A stretch of 64,000 nucleotides of DNA, taken from assembly GCF_000166195.2 (NCBI RefSeq), contig NZ_CM001403.1, forward strand, positions 6,466,432 to 6,530,431, written 5' to 3'. The notes under the pieces were generated by a model that had not been told where the DNA came from, made no database searches, and was given only the letters and a program-made list of their open reading frames with translations. A program made the position numbers and the translations under genes. Positions 42,371-52,050 of this stretch are shown here, one piece after another (positions within the stretch are counted from its first letter, which is position 1; each line of letters starts with the position of its first letter). Origin of the DNA: Mucilaginibacter paludis DSM 18603. GTDB lineage: Bacteria > Bacteroidota > Bacteroidia > Sphingobacteriales > Sphingobacteriaceae.

Positions 42371-43198
42371 TATTAACCCAATATTAATTTTTCAAATCGG
42401 CTATATCAAAACAAATTTTAGGTTTCGGCCAAAACTTTGAAGAATCTTAACTGAAAACACGGCAGCATATTCGGCCCCAACTTTTTTATTCACTAATGGT
42501 CATCATGCTGATTAAAAGCTCGAACTATATCTAACCCGATTATCCTGGTGTTAATTGGAGGAAAAACTTAATAGTTAAAACGATAATCCACTTTTGCAAA
42601 GTATCGCTTTTAACAAGGGTTGTAAATTACCGCAGAGTTAAATATTTTGTTTCGTCGACAACGAAGTATTCACCCCAACGAAGTTGACATGGATGGTCTA
42701 TACCGCAAACCGATCTTATCATCTCCGAGAACGGGGAAATTTATTTTTGCCATTCACGCATAACTAAAAATTTAATACCACCGGTAAAGGTTGTATGATG
42801 ACCTTTAGCTAAAACCATTTTAAGATAGCAAATTATCTTGTCGGTGTCAATCATCGACATGACTTGAACAGCGACCTTTGAGCTTTTTGAAACCTTTGCA
42901 CAGATGTTGCTTAAACTTATTTTATGGGTATTAGCTTGATGATCTGATCCTTCCACCACAGGGCAAATCCGGCCCGGTGTGCAAGGTTTCAAACGTCATC
43001 CTTGTTTTTCCGGTCGGCCGGATTGAATGCGCGCAATAACGCTTGGGGAGTAAGGCTAAATTTACTCCCAATGTGGGCTCAAGCTTGTAGCGTGTGTTTT
43101 GACAGCCGATAGAAGCGGCCTATATTCGTTTCATCGACTTATTAGGGCAAACACGCCATAGGCGTGCATTAGTGTTTGGTATAATTTAACGGCAATAC
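42371..43198. other. Non-coding gap, 0.8 kb
   Basis: No convincing gene is present. An 83-codon minus-strand frame (42741-42992) has no recognisable domain and poor composition. A hairpin at 43152-43166 (CACGCC-ATA-GGCGTG within AAACAC...GTGTTT) could terminate the AraC-type gene. Confidence 0.45.
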
Positions 43199-44089
43199 CT
43201 AATTCAAACGCTGCTTTTTAAATTGCATCGGGCTAAGGCCAACTTCCTGCTTAAATAAGCGCGAAAAGTACGACATGTTTTCAAATCCCAAATGGTAAGC
43301 AATTTCGGCCACGCTTTGATCGGCCCCAATCAATAAATTTTTGGCTTCAGATATCAAAAAAATATGGATCAGCTCGATGGCCGTTTTTCCGGTTTCCTGT
43401 TTCAGCAGGTCGCTCAGGTACCGGGCTGATAAATTGAGTTGCCCGGCCATCAGGTTGACAGATGGCAGCCCCTTAGTTTGTAACAGGCCCTTGCTGAAAT
43501 AGGCTCCAAGAGCCTCGTTAAATTTAGAAACCGTTTTGCCCGAAAGGCTGGTGCGGTTTATAAATTGCCGCTTATAAAAGCGCTGGGCATATTTTAGCAT
43601 GGCACCAATGTTGGTTAGCATCAGCTCGCGGCTAAACTCGTCCTGGTTGTTTTGGTATTCTGTTGATAAGGCATCGTACAGCGCCCAAATGGCCTGCTCT
43701 TCCTTTGGCGAAAGGTGCAGGGCCTCGTTGGTTTCGTAATCAAAGTAGTGGTATTCCTTAATTTCCGAATGCAGAATGTGCCCGGCCAAAAAATCCTCAT
43801 GCACAAAAATTAAAAAGCCGTTTTCTTCCATTTCAAGCCCCGTCATCTCAATTACCTGCCTTGGTTTCACAAACATCATGGAGCCGCAATCATGATCATA
43901 GCGGGTACGGCCATATTTAATAACGCCCGATTTAAGCTTCTTGAAGCCAATCATATAAAAATCGGAGGTAAAGGCCCTGTCGCCAATGCTACAGGTTTGG
44001 TTACACTGGTATATGCTGATTAAGGGGTGCTCGGGTGGTGGAAATCCGTTGTCGCGGTGCAATTCGCTTAAGTTTTTGTAGTGCTTCAT
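43199..44089 (-). CDS. AraC-family transcriptional regulator
   Basis: This protein of about 296 residues from the ATG at 44089 has an N-terminal ligand-binding-type region (HPLISIYQCNQTCSIGDRAFTSDFYMIGFKK) and two C-terminal helix-turn-helix motifs. These are NLMAGQLNLSARYLSDLLKQETGKTAIELI and QSVAEIAYHLGFENMSYFSRLFKQEVGLSPMQFKKQRLN. The longer TTG frame adds six residues without support. It ends 82 bp upstream (in transcription terms, downstream) of an SDR gene on the same strand, and such AraC/SDR pairs usually mean regulation of the dehydrogenase gene. Confidence 0.93.
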   Translation of the reverse strand: MKHYKNLSELHRDNGFPPPEHPLISIYQCNQTCSIGDRAFTSDFYMIGFKKLKSGVIKYGRTRYDHDCGSMMFVKPRQVIEMTGLEMEENGFLIFVHEDFLAGHILHSEIKEYHYFDYETNEALHLSPKEEQAIWALYDALSTEYQNNQDEFSRELMLTNIGAMLKYAQRFYKRQFINRTSLSGKTVSKFNEALGAYFSKGLLQTKGLPSVNLMAGQLNLSARYLSDLLKQETGKTAIELIHIFLISEAKNLLIGADQSVAEIAYHLGFENMSYFSRLFKQEVGLSPMQFKKQRLN

Positions 44090-44171
44090 GAGGAATGTAT
44101 TGAACAAATGGCATTCGTGCTAATTTAAGCACCAATGCCATTTGCCGTATCGGGTTAATGTCATTTATTTT

Positions 44172-44990
44172 TTAGTGGCCGTGGGCATCTGCCGAAACAT
44201 CTTTCCACTCTTCCCATAAGGCCAACCTTTGCTGGTAAGTTTCTTTTAATGCCGGGTAGGCAATTTTGCCCAAAAGCAGGCGCAGCGGCGGGTTGGCGCT
44301 GTCAACTACTTTCAATACCGCGTCAACAGTAGCTTCGGGTTTGCCCCAGCTATCGGGTGTGGCGGCCTCAAAAAAAGCTTGTTTAACAGGTGCATAAGTA
44401 TCTGTAGCTTCGGTTTGTATAGCCGACGCGCCCGACCAATCGGTTGAGAATCCGTTAGGCTCAATTAGGGTAATGTTGATGCCGAAGCCCTTCACCTCTT
44501 GCGACAACGTTTCGCTTAAACCCTCAACCGCAAATTTCGAAGCGTTGTAAAGCCCAAGCACCGGTAAGGTAGCCAGCCCCAGGAAACTGGATAGCTGAAT
44601 AATGTGTCCGCTTTTTTGTGCCCTCATCAGTGGTAATACAGCCTGTGTCATCCACAGTAAGCCAAAAAAGTTAGTTTCCATCTGGTCGCGGGCCTGTTGC
44701 TCTGTGGTTTCTTCAATAGCGCCAAATAAACCGTAACCTGCGTTATTAATCAGGACATCAATTCGACCAAAGTGCGCGTTCACTTTTTCAACCACTTTAA
44801 AGCACTGCTCGCGGCTGTTTACATCTAACTGAACCGGTAAAATAGCGTTGCCATACTTCGATACCAGGTCGTTCAGGTCATCCAGGTTTCTGGCGCTTGC
44901 AGCTACGTGATCGCCGCGTTTCAAAAAGGCCTCGGCCCATAGCTTCCCAAAGCCGCGTGAGGCTCCGGTTATAAAAATTACTTTTGACAT
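44172..44990 (-). CDS. SDR-family oxidoreductase
   Basis: This 272-residue short-chain dehydrogenase has the cofactor motif TGASRGFG (8-15), NNAG (82-85), the catalytic Ser at 134/135 and YNASK with Y148 and K152. The subfamily pattern (LVNAGYGLFGAIEE, ALxxFGIxVTLIEPNGF-like VKGFGINITLIEPNGF) is that of classical SDRs annotated as retinol/ketoreductase-like. The likely cofactor is NADP(H) given ASARN after strand 2 (inference). Its substrate is unknown. The gene is upstream of, and co-directional with, the AraC regulator. Confidence 0.93.
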   Translation of the reverse strand: MSKVIFITGASRGFGKLWAEAFLKRGDHVAASARNLDDLNDLVSKYGNAILPVQLDVNSREQCFKVVEKVNAHFGRIDVLINNAGYGLFGAIEETTEQQARDQMETNFFGLLWMTQAVLPLMRAQKSGHIIQLSSFLGLATLPVLGLYNASKFAVEGLSETLSQEVKGFGINITLIEPNGFSTDWSGASAIQTEATDTYAPVKQAFFEAATPDSWGKPEATVDAVLKVVDSANPPLRLLLGKIAYPALKETYQQRLALWEEWKDVSADAHGH

Positions 44991-45211
44991 GATTGTTTTT
45001 CTTAATTATTTATAACACAAAGCTATGTCCCCTGCCCCTGGAAAATTTATACAAATGGGGGATTGTATAACACAGATTTACGTGAAACACGCCATGGCGC
45101 TGTGGCATTAAAATGGTGGCAGTTGCGTAGGTGGTTGTACAAGTGCTGACATGAAGCGGAATGTGTCCGTTTGCCTTACTCAAGACACACATTTGGGTAT
45201 TGAAATAGAAT

Positions 45212-45865
45212 TTAAGCTTCCAGCAATTGTATCCATCTGTTAAACCGTGGGCATTTATTCCGGATATTTTGCAGGCCAATTGACTGAGAGATGATAGCGG
45301 CGTAAACTACTTTGTTATAGCCAATAATTAATCTGTTGAGACGATAAGATGGAGCGTTATCAGGAGTATCGTTGATCAATTCGGGGTTTGGAAACTGGTT
45401 GAGCGTGTTAATGAGTTCCGATTTATCACTAAATTCATCGGCCCCTAAATTATCCTCAAACGCTTGTATATTATTAAAAAGCAGACATTCAAATTCATGC
45501 AGTTGAATATATGGGATAAAACGGCTCTGCAAGGGGGGCGAAATGGCTTGCAGCATTGAATTTTCCAGATGAGTAATTCTACTGTATTTATCTGATATCT
45601 CCAATGATCCATCCCAATCAGGAAACTGATGTTTCGGCTGGATCCCATAATAATCAATCAATGTTGTAACTATCGCTTCCTGATCCTGTTTTAAATGATT
45701 CTCAAGTTCCCTTTTCAAAGCCTGCCATGGAACTATGCCACCTTTCGACTTTTTTATCAATGGCGTATGCAAAAATATTCCAATTGGATTAAAATAAGCT
45801 TGAAGAACATCTTTGCAAAATTCTTTTTCAGTTGGCCCTTCACAAACTATAATAATTCTTCTCAC
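45212..45865 (-). CDS. DUF4276 (TOPRIM-like) protein, partner of AAA ATPase
   Basis: The protein is about 217 residues if started at the GTG at 45865, whose GTGA overlaps the ATPase stop. It opens VRRIIIVCEGPTEKEFCKDVL with the TOPRIM-type Glu, then ATLIDYYG-type strand (VTTLIDYYGIQ) and LHEFECLLFNN, all DUF4276 hallmarks. DUF4276 belongs with RloB and OLD-type TOPRIM-like nucleases. The upstream in-frame ATG (45901) would add 12 residues lacking family sequence. Coupling with the AAA ATPase suggests one complex, as in AbiL- or PARIS-type two-gene defence systems. Confidence 0.85.
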   Translation of the reverse strand: MRRIIIVCEGPTEKEFCKDVLQAYFNPIGIFLHTPLIKKSKGGIVPWQALKRELENHLKQDQEAIVTTLIDYYGIQPKHQFPDWDGSLEISDKYSRITHLENSMLQAISPPLQSRFIPYIQLHEFECLLFNNIQAFEDNLGADEFSDKSELINTLNQFPNPELINDTPDNAPSYRLNRLIIGYNKVVYAAIISQSIGLQNIRNKCPRFNRWIQLLEA

Positions 45866-46920
45866 TGAGGCTGGCCCCCCTCTATTACATTTCTTTCCCA
45901 TAGGTCGCCTACAGCGTACTCGTCCAGCCACAATTCCAATTCTTCTTTTTTTAGCCTTGTAAATTTACTTTCTCCGTTTATTTGGTCCACGGTAAGCACC
46001 TGCTCCGGCTCAAAATGATTGACCAGATCGGACGATTGGGTGGCAATAATTACTTGTGTGCCTTTTGCAGCCGCGCTTTTAATCATACCCGACAGTTTCG
46101 CTATCGCATAGGGATGAAGCCCCAACTCCGGTTCATCAATAATGATGTTGCCAGGTAAGGCTGGCTGCATAAACAGTGTTGTTAAAGCAATAAACCTAAT
46201 CGTCCCGTCGGATAAATCACTTGCCCCATAAACTGTCGACGAGTATTTATCCCGCCATTGTAATTTCAAATACCCTTCAGTATTGGGTTGGAAATAAAAG
46301 TCAGAAAAATAGGGCGCTATGCTTTTAATCGTCTTAATGATGCGGTTATAAACTATAGGGTAACGGTTTTGTATTCCATACATAAAAGCGGCCAAATTTT
46401 CGCCTCTTTCGTACAGGTAGTAACTATCGTTTCCAATGTGGCTGGTATTATTGAACGGCGAATTTTTGCCTGTATCATGGAAATGATATTTCTTTAAGCC
46501 ATCCAGCTGTTTTCTAATTATTTCTCCTCTATTCCAAGGGGTAAGCTTAATCTGCGCTTCGGATTTATGATCGTCAATATTTAACTCTTCACCTTTGTTC
46601 CACAAACCTTCCCGTGTAAATATCAATGAATCTTCGCCGCGTTGGGCCCGAAACGAATATCCATCCGCCTGGTTATTGAAAGATATATGTACAGCAATTT
46701 CATTTGTGGTTTTAGCTCCCTGGTGAAGCATTTTTTCTATACCACCGTTTAAAGCTACATACGTTTTTAAGGTTTGATGATAAGCCTGGTTTAAAAACTC
46801 AAAGAAAGACAAGAAATTACTTTTACCTGCACCATTGCCACCTATTAAAATGTTAATGGGTAAAAGCTTAACGTTTACGTCTTTAATGGATTTGAAGCCT
46901 CGTATGTTGATGTAATCCAT
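45862..46920 (-). CDS. AAA15/OLD-type ATPase of a two-gene defence-like pair
   Basis: This 352-residue SMC/OLD-like ATPase has an N-terminal MDYINIRGFKSIKD, Walker A GGNGAGKS (27-34), an ABC-type signature LSDGT (236-240), Walker B IIIDEPELGLHP (259-270) and the switch ATQSSDLVNHF. No nuclease domain is fused; that role falls to the DUF4276 protein encoded next, with a 4 bp overlap. Similar ATPase plus TOPRIM-like pairs (AbiLi/AbiLii, AriA/AriB) abort phage infection. Defence function here is an inference from architecture. The pair seems AT-richer than its flanks. Confidence 0.88.
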   Translation of the reverse strand: MDYINIRGFKSIKDVNVKLLPINILIGGNGAGKSNFLSFFEFLNQAYHQTLKTYVALNGGIEKMLHQGAKTTNEIAVHISFNNQADGYSFRAQRGEDSLIFTREGLWNKGEELNIDDHKSEAQIKLTPWNRGEIIRKQLDGLKKYHFHDTGKNSPFNNTSHIGNDSYYLYERGENLAAFMYGIQNRYPIVYNRIIKTIKSIAPYFSDFYFQPNTEGYLKLQWRDKYSSTVYGASDLSDGTIRFIALTTLFMQPALPGNIIIDEPELGLHPYAIAKLSGMIKSAAAKGTQVIIATQSSDLVNHFEPEQVLTVDQINGESKFTRLKKEELELWLDEYAVGDLWERNVIEGGQPQ

Positions 46921-47101
46921 AGCACAAATTTAACAATAAAAAAATACGATTAAGCCTGGTATTTTTTATTAAAAAAAGCGAGCCGAATTACCCGAACGGC
47001 AAATTAGCAAGAGATATTATAATTTATTAGGCACTCCTTCTATGGCAAACACAGGCTCCCAAGCATCCACATAAGCCGGTGCAGCCCTGCGGTTTGCGCC
47101 C

Positions 47102-48295
47102 TTAACCCTTAGCCATCGCTATCTTTTTACACAGCAAATGCCCAGCCAAAGCAATGCATGATAATAATAAACCGATAATACATACCCCCGGCCATTTGTA
47201 CGCTGCCCAAAAATGACTGGCAAGATAGGTACCTATAGCGCCCCCAATAAAATACGTTACCATGTAAACCGTGTTAAGGCGGTTGCGTGCCTCGGGATGC
47301 AGCGCCAATACCGTGGTTTGGTTGGATATATGGGTGCCCTGCACACCCATATCGAGCAATATAACCCCGATAACCAAACCCACCAGGCTTGAGCCCGAAA
47401 AGTAAAATACCACGTAAGCCAAAATAACTGCTGCAATGGTAGCTGTGGTAACATAATAAGGGTCGGTTTTATCGCTCACCCGGCCCATTAACGATGCCCC
47501 AAGCGCGCCCGCCACACCTACCAAACCAAACAAGCCTGCGGTTTGGCTGCCGGTATTAAACTGGGGTTCTTTGAGCAAAAAGGTAAGAGTGGTCCAAAAG
47601 GCGCCGAAACAGGCAAATACAAAGGCGCCGCGAAAGGCGGCCAGCCGCAGTTTAGGTTCGTTTTTAAACAAATCAACCATCGAGCGCATCAGCGAGCCGT
47701 AGTTGCCGCTGTATTCAGGTTCAACCTCGGGCAAAAGTAAAAACAGGAATATCCAGGTCACCAGCATCAGCGCGGCGGCAATTAAAAACATGGCACGCCA
47801 GCCAAAATGTTCGCCAATAAAGCCGCTCAGCGTTCTGGATAACAGAATGCCAATGAGCAAACCGCTCATTACCTGGCCCACTACCTTGCCGCGGGTATTA
47901 GGCGTTGCCAAATGAGCCGCCATAGGCACCAGCAGCTGCGGTATCATGGATGAGGCACCTATAAAAAAACTGGCTTCAATTAATATGTTGATGTTGGGCG
48001 CAAAACCGGCTGCCACTAACGAGATCAGGATAAAAGCAAAATCAATCATCATTAAACGTTTGCGCTTCATCCTATCGGCCAGGGGGGCCAAAAATAACAT
48101 ACCGGCTGCATACCCCATCTGCGTAAGCATGGATATCAGCCCGGCTTTATCTTCGCTAACGTTAAATGTTTTAGAAATTTCGCTCAGCAGCGGCTGGTTG
48201 TAATACAGGTTAGCAACGATAAGCCCGGTGGCAATAGTAATTACCCATAAGGTTAAGGGCGTAAGCTGCGGGTGGTTGGTGTTAGTAGTAGGCAT
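47102..48295 (-). CDS. MFS transporter
   Basis: This twelve-helix transporter has about 397 residues from the ATG at 48295; an upstream TTG adds eleven residues without support. It opens TLWVITIATGLIVANLYYNQPLLSEISKTF with the conserved NLYYNQPLL motif, then MGYAAGMLFLAPLADRMKRKRL (motif A). These place it with YfmO/YgaY-like MFS proteins often annotated as arabinose or drug efflux. Substrate is unknown. It stands alone on the minus strand, divergent from the amidase gene. Confidence 0.92.
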   Translation of the reverse strand: MPTTNTNHPQLTPLTLWVITIATGLIVANLYYNQPLLSEISKTFNVSEDKAGLISMLTQMGYAAGMLFLAPLADRMKRKRLMMIDFAFILISLVAAGFAPNINILIEASFFIGASSMIPQLLVPMAAHLATPNTRGKVVGQVMSGLLIGILLSRTLSGFIGEHFGWRAMFLIAAALMLVTWIFLFLLLPEVEPEYSGNYGSLMRSMVDLFKNEPKLRLAAFRGAFVFACFGAFWTTLTFLLKEPQFNTGSQTAGLFGLVGVAGALGASLMGRVSDKTDPYYVTTATIAAVILAYVVFYFSGSSLVGLVIGVILLDMGVQGTHISNQTTVLALHPEARNRLNTVYMVTYFIGGAIGTYLASHFWAAYKWPGVCIIGLLLSCIALAGHLLCKKIAMAKG

Positions 48296-48551
48296 AATGG
48301 GCACAAAGAACCATAATAAGTTACGCAATGGAGATAATTAGATTTTTTTTTGACTTAGCAATTAAATATTCATTTTCAAATTGCTACTTTTAATTAATCA
48401 CCAATATGCAGGTGCCAGGTTGCCAATACGGGTTGTTTAGGCCTTAGTTTAAAGTTTTGAATTCTGTGGCATAAAAGCCCGGAATTTTGATTGATGGCTT
48501 CATACTCAAGCCTGGGCGCTCAAAGCCTTACACCTCTTTTTTAACCATGTT

Positions 48552-50201
48552 ATGAAAAGAAGGAATTTTTTAAAAACCGGTTCGATAGCGGGCTTAGCGC
48601 TCACTACTTTGATGGTAGGGGATACCGCTTGCAATACGCCTGCGCCAGCAGACGAGAAGAAGCCCGAAAAACCTCAGGAACATCAACCCGCAGTTGCTTA
48701 CAACGATTTTGTGCTGAATGAAATTACCATTGATGCCTTGCAGCAAAAAATGAAAAGCGGCGCGTATACATCGCGTTCTATTTGCGAGCTGTATTTAAAA
48801 AGGATTGATGCCATTGATAAAAAGGGCCCCCGCCTTAATGCCGTAATTGAGCTGAACCCCGAAGCATTGCAGATAGCCGATGAACTGGATCAAGAGCGTA
48901 AAGCCGGGAAGATACGCGGCCCTATGCATGGCATACCGGTGTTAATTAAAGATAACATTAATACCGGCGATAAAATGACCACCACGGCCGGCGCACTGGC
49001 CCTTGAGGGCAACTATGCTTTTAAAGATGCTTTTATTATTCAGCAACTGCGCAAAGCGGGGGCTGTATTGTTGGGTAAAACTAATTTAAGCGAGTGGGCC
49101 AATTTCAGGTCCAACCGGTCAACAAGTGCTTGGAGCAGCAGGGGAGGGCAAACCAAAATGCCTTACATACTTGACCGAAACCCCAGCGGATCAAGCTCCG
49201 GCTCGGGTAGTGCCGTAGCGGCTAATTTATGCGCGGTAGCTATCGGCACAGAAACCGACGGTTCGGTAGTATCGCCCGCCTCGGTAAACAGCATTGTGGG
49301 TATTAAACCAACGGTGGGTTTGCTAAGCCGTTCGGGCATTATCCCCATCTCTAAAACACAGGATACCGCCGGGCCAATGGCACGTACCGTAACAGACGCT
49401 GCCATACTGTTAGGCGCTTTAACCGGTGTTGACGCCGAAGATGCTGTAACGGCAAGCAGCCTGGGCAAAGCCAAGGGCGGCTACACCACTTACCTGGATG
49501 TTAACGGCTTACAAGGCAAACGTATAGGTATCGAGAAAAGCTTTTTAAAAGGTAACGATGCCGTAGTGGCCCTGATACAAAATGCTATTGAGGTTTTAAA
49601 AAGAAAGGGTGCCACCGTTGTGGAGGTTGAGCTGTTAAAGCAACTCAAAAATGTGGGGCAAGCGGAGTTTACCGTTTTAATATATGAGTTTAAAGATGGG
49701 GTAGATAGCTACCTGGCCAAAGCCAGGGCTCGTGTAAAAAGTTTAAAAGAGGTGGTTGATTTTAATAACCGGAATGCCGCCAAAGCCATGCCTTTTTTTA
49801 AACAGGAAACATTGGAACTTGCCTTAACCAAAGGCGGCCTTAAAAGTAAAGAATACCTGGCAGCTTTGAAAAAAACAACCGGCACATCGCGCAACGCTAT
49901 TGATTCGATTTTAAAGGCTAACCGCCTGGATGCTATTGCCGGGCCAACTAACGGCTTGGCCTGTTGCATTGATCTGGCCAATGGCGATTATGATACCGGT
50001 TTTTCTTTCTCATCACCGGCAGCTATGGCAGGGTACCCACATATTACCGTGCCAATGGGGGCGGTGCACAACCTGCCCATAGGTTTCTCTTTTTTGGGGA
50101 CGGCCTACAACGAAGGCGAACTGATTACCCTGGCTTACGCTTTTGAGCAGGCCAATAAAAAAAGAATAGTGCCCCAGTTTATTTCAAGCCTGATGATCTG
50201 A
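48552..50201 (+). CDS. Amidase-signature family amidase, exported
   Basis: This 549-residue enzyme has an N-terminal Tat-like signal (MKRRNFLKTGSIAG) and a possible lipobox Cys at 27. The amidase signature core is present: GIPVLIKDN with catalytic Lys133, LLGKTNLSEWANF, the NPSGSSSGSGS loop with the probable cis-Ser214, and TDGSVVSPAS with the likely nucleophile Ser238. It hydrolyses amide bonds of an unknown substrate, probably in the periplasm. Similar exported amidases occur widely in Bacteroidota. It is monocistronic. Confidence 0.93.
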   Translation: MKRRNFLKTGSIAGLALTTLMVGDTACNTPAPADEKKPEKPQEHQPAVAYNDFVLNEITIDALQQKMKSGAYTSRSICELYLKRIDAIDKKGPRLNAVIELNPEALQIADELDQERKAGKIRGPMHGIPVLIKDNINTGDKMTTTAGALALEGNYAFKDAFIIQQLRKAGAVLLGKTNLSEWANFRSNRSTSAWSSRGGQTKMPYILDRNPSGSSSGSGSAVAANLCAVAIGTETDGSVVSPASVNSIVGIKPTVGLLSRSGIIPISKTQDTAGPMARTVTDAAILLGALTGVDAEDAVTASSLGKAKGGYTTYLDVNGLQGKRIGIEKSFLKGNDAVVALIQNAIEVLKRKGATVVEVELLKQLKNVGQAEFTVLIYEFKDGVDSYLAKARARVKSLKEVVDFNNRNAAKAMPFFKQETLELALTKGGLKSKEYLAALKKTTGTSRNAIDSILKANRLDAIAGPTNGLACCIDLANGDYDTGFSFSSPAAMAGYPHITVPMGAVHNLPIGFSFLGTAYNEGELITLAYAFEQANKKRIVPQFISSLMI

Positions 50202-50276
50202 ATTTTCGTATTAATTTAATTTTTAACTAAACATTACAATAGTTTCTGGGTTGTATCTATATAAACATTTAACACT

Positions 50277-50732
50277 ATGGAAACCAAAGAAGCAACAGTT
50301 GACACCTTGAACGATTTAGTTTTGATCAATAACGATCGGATAGAAGGTTATGAGCGCGCATTAAAAGAAACAACAGATGAGGATGCCGATTTAAGGCCTT
50401 TGTTCACCCGTTACATCCAGGAAAGCCACCAATGCAAAATGGAACTCGGTACCGAAATTCAAGCTTTTGGCGAGGATATGGAAACCGGAACCACTGGCAG
50501 CGGCAAACTTTATCGTGCCTGGATGGACGTAAAAGCAGTATTTACTGGTCACGACCGCAAAGCTGTTTTATCTAATTGCGAAGCCGGAGAAGATGCAGCG
50601 CAACGTGCCTACAAAAGTGCATTGGAAGAGGAGCACTTACCTGCCTTTTTAAGGGAAATTATAACCCGCCAAAAGGAATTGTTAAGGACTGCCCATAACG
50701 AGGTTAAATCCCTTCGTGATTTAGCCCAATAA
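50277..50732 (+). CDS. PA2169-family four-helix-bundle protein (DUF2383)
   Basis: This 151-residue soluble protein has two antiparallel helical hairpins. The family pattern is ATVDTLNDLVLINNDRIEGYERALKE, then RPLFTRYIQESHQCKMELGTEI, a Gly-rich turn GTTGSGKLYRAWMDVKA, and DAAQRAYKSALEE ... LREIITRQKELLRTAHNEVKSLRDL. Ferritin-like Glu/His positions (for example E65, H67) are visible but metal binding is unproven. Members are often stress-induced; role unknown. It follows the amidase by 75 bp in the same direction. Confidence 0.88.
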   Translation: METKEATVDTLNDLVLINNDRIEGYERALKETTDEDADLRPLFTRYIQESHQCKMELGTEIQAFGEDMETGTTGSGKLYRAWMDVKAVFTGHDRKAVLSNCEAGEDAAQRAYKSALEEEHLPAFLREIITRQKELLRTAHNEVKSLRDLAQ

Positions 50733-51270
50733 TAACTAAATAACGTTTACCCTTTGATGTCATTTCGATAGGAGGGAGAAATCTTCTGCGCGAGCCGAGG
50801 CTGTTTAAGGCCTGCTTGCCTATGTGTCTATCTAAAGCAAAAGATTTCTCCTTTTCCCTCCTCGCAATCCTAACGCGAGGAGGATCTCCTAAAAGCCGTA
50901 AGTATGTATCATATTAGGTGCACGGATGATCAATGTGCTATCATTGCTCAGAAAGTAAGTATTCTTAATTTGCAACATCGGCCCGCTCAAACGCCGCGGG
51001 AAGGGCCTTGTTAGTTATCCACTGGTGTTTGTTTTTGGCGTGAATGACTGCTATGGCAATTTTGTCTTGACACAAAAAGTAACCAAATGCAGACCAGCGG
51101 GGGCTCGTGAACACCTTAAAAAAAACAAACACAGGTGAATAAAGTCAAAACTGCCCGATCCTTCCACCCGACGGCCAACACCTGGCTCGTCGTGCAGTTT
51201 GGCCTCTTCGTTTTTTTTGCTAATGCTACGAGGATGTTCACTATATTCAATCATTCTAACTAAATAACTA
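50733..51270. other. Non-coding gap with dispersed repeats
   Basis: Positions 50757-50890 hold an imperfect inverted repeat (GATAGGAGGGAGAAATCTTC ... AAAGATTTCTCC ... CCTCCTCGC) of a type common between Bacteroidota genes. Positions about 51055-51230 include ACACAAAAAGTAACCAAA followed by pieces that read like a second degenerate repeat. A frame across it on the minus strand is not credible. Confidence 0.5.
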
Positions 51271-52050
51271 TCAACCAATAACCTTCTCCACAAACTCAGC
51301 GCTGGTTGCAAACCCGTAGCCCTTTTGTTGCGCCCACGCAATAAAGGTGTCAATCCGTTTTTCAAAATTGACGCCGGTGTTTTTTACCACATACCCGGGG
51401 AAACCAAATTTTTCAGGTTTATGCAGGTCTGTAAATTCCCAGGGGTGGAAGTAGAGGTTAAGATAGCCGTCTTTGCGGTGGGTTACCGTACATAGCCATT
51501 TTAACATGCCCATAGGTAGGTTATGGAACGAGAGCCAGAAAAGCGGGAACCGTACCAATGGCGAAACGGAAGAAGGCAATTGTAAAACACCATCCTGATG
51601 AAACCAGGTACGAGGTTTGCCGAAATTATTGTACCTGCCCGGCAAAAAGGTAGGGTTGATAGATGAGTTATATTGATAACCGGCCTTAAATATTTCGCGC
51701 TCATCCACAGGCATCATCCGGGCCATTCGGTAGCCCTTAACGGTTTGCCCTGATAGTTGTTCCAATACATCTTTAGATTGTTGGAGGTGCTCGGGTTTAA
51801 AGTCGGAGTGGTAATAACCGTGCGAAGCTATTTCGTGCCCTTCGTTTACTATTTTAGCTATGATATCGCGCTTGTTCAGCGCGTAATTGGCGGTGCAGTA
51901 AAATGTAGCTTTAATGTTTCTTTTGGCTAATATAGCCAGTATTTTAAGCGTGCCCTCGGTTGATATGGCTAACTGCTCATCAAAAGCAATCTCTTTACCG
52001 TACTCAAACGGCATATCAAACTCTTCAATATCAAAACTTAACAGGATCAT
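51271..52050 (-). CDS. Polysaccharide deacetylase (NodB) family protein
   Basis: This 259-residue NodB-fold enzyme has LLSFDIEEFD with the metal/catalytic Asp7, HEIASHGYYHSD with metal ligands H77 and H81, GYRMARMMP (motif 3) and a final LYFHPWEF (motif 5, His). No signal peptide is present, so the substrate is probably a cytoplasmic or lipid-linked sugar. Its start overlaps the end of the GT2 gene by 20 bp, and together with the GT87 gene they form a glycosylation operon. Confidence 0.92.
   Translation of the reverse strand: MILLSFDIEEFDMPFEYGKEIAFDEQLAISTEGTLKILAILAKRNIKATFYCTANYALNKRDIIAKIVNEGHEIASHGYYHSDFKPEHLQQSKDVLEQLSGQTVKGYRMARMMPVDEREIFKAGYQYNSSINPTFLPGRYNNFGKPRTWFHQDGVLQLPSSVSPLVRFPLFWLSFHNLPMGMLKWLCTVTHRKDGYLNLYFHPWEFTDLHKPEKFGFPGYVVKNTGVNFEKRIDTFIAWAQQKGYGFATSAEFVEKVIG

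Noticed and set aside
42741..42992. 83-residue minus-strand frame
   Set aside because: A segment faintly recalls a helix-turn-helix but no full domain can be traced and no promoter or partner is seen.
45010..45279. 89-residue minus-strand frame between SDR and DUF4276 genes
   Set aside because: It overlaps the well supported DUF4276 C-terminus in another frame and has no family features.
51051..51365. 104-residue minus-strand frame
   Set aside because: Overlaps the polysaccharide deacetylase in another frame and crosses a degenerate dispersed repeat.
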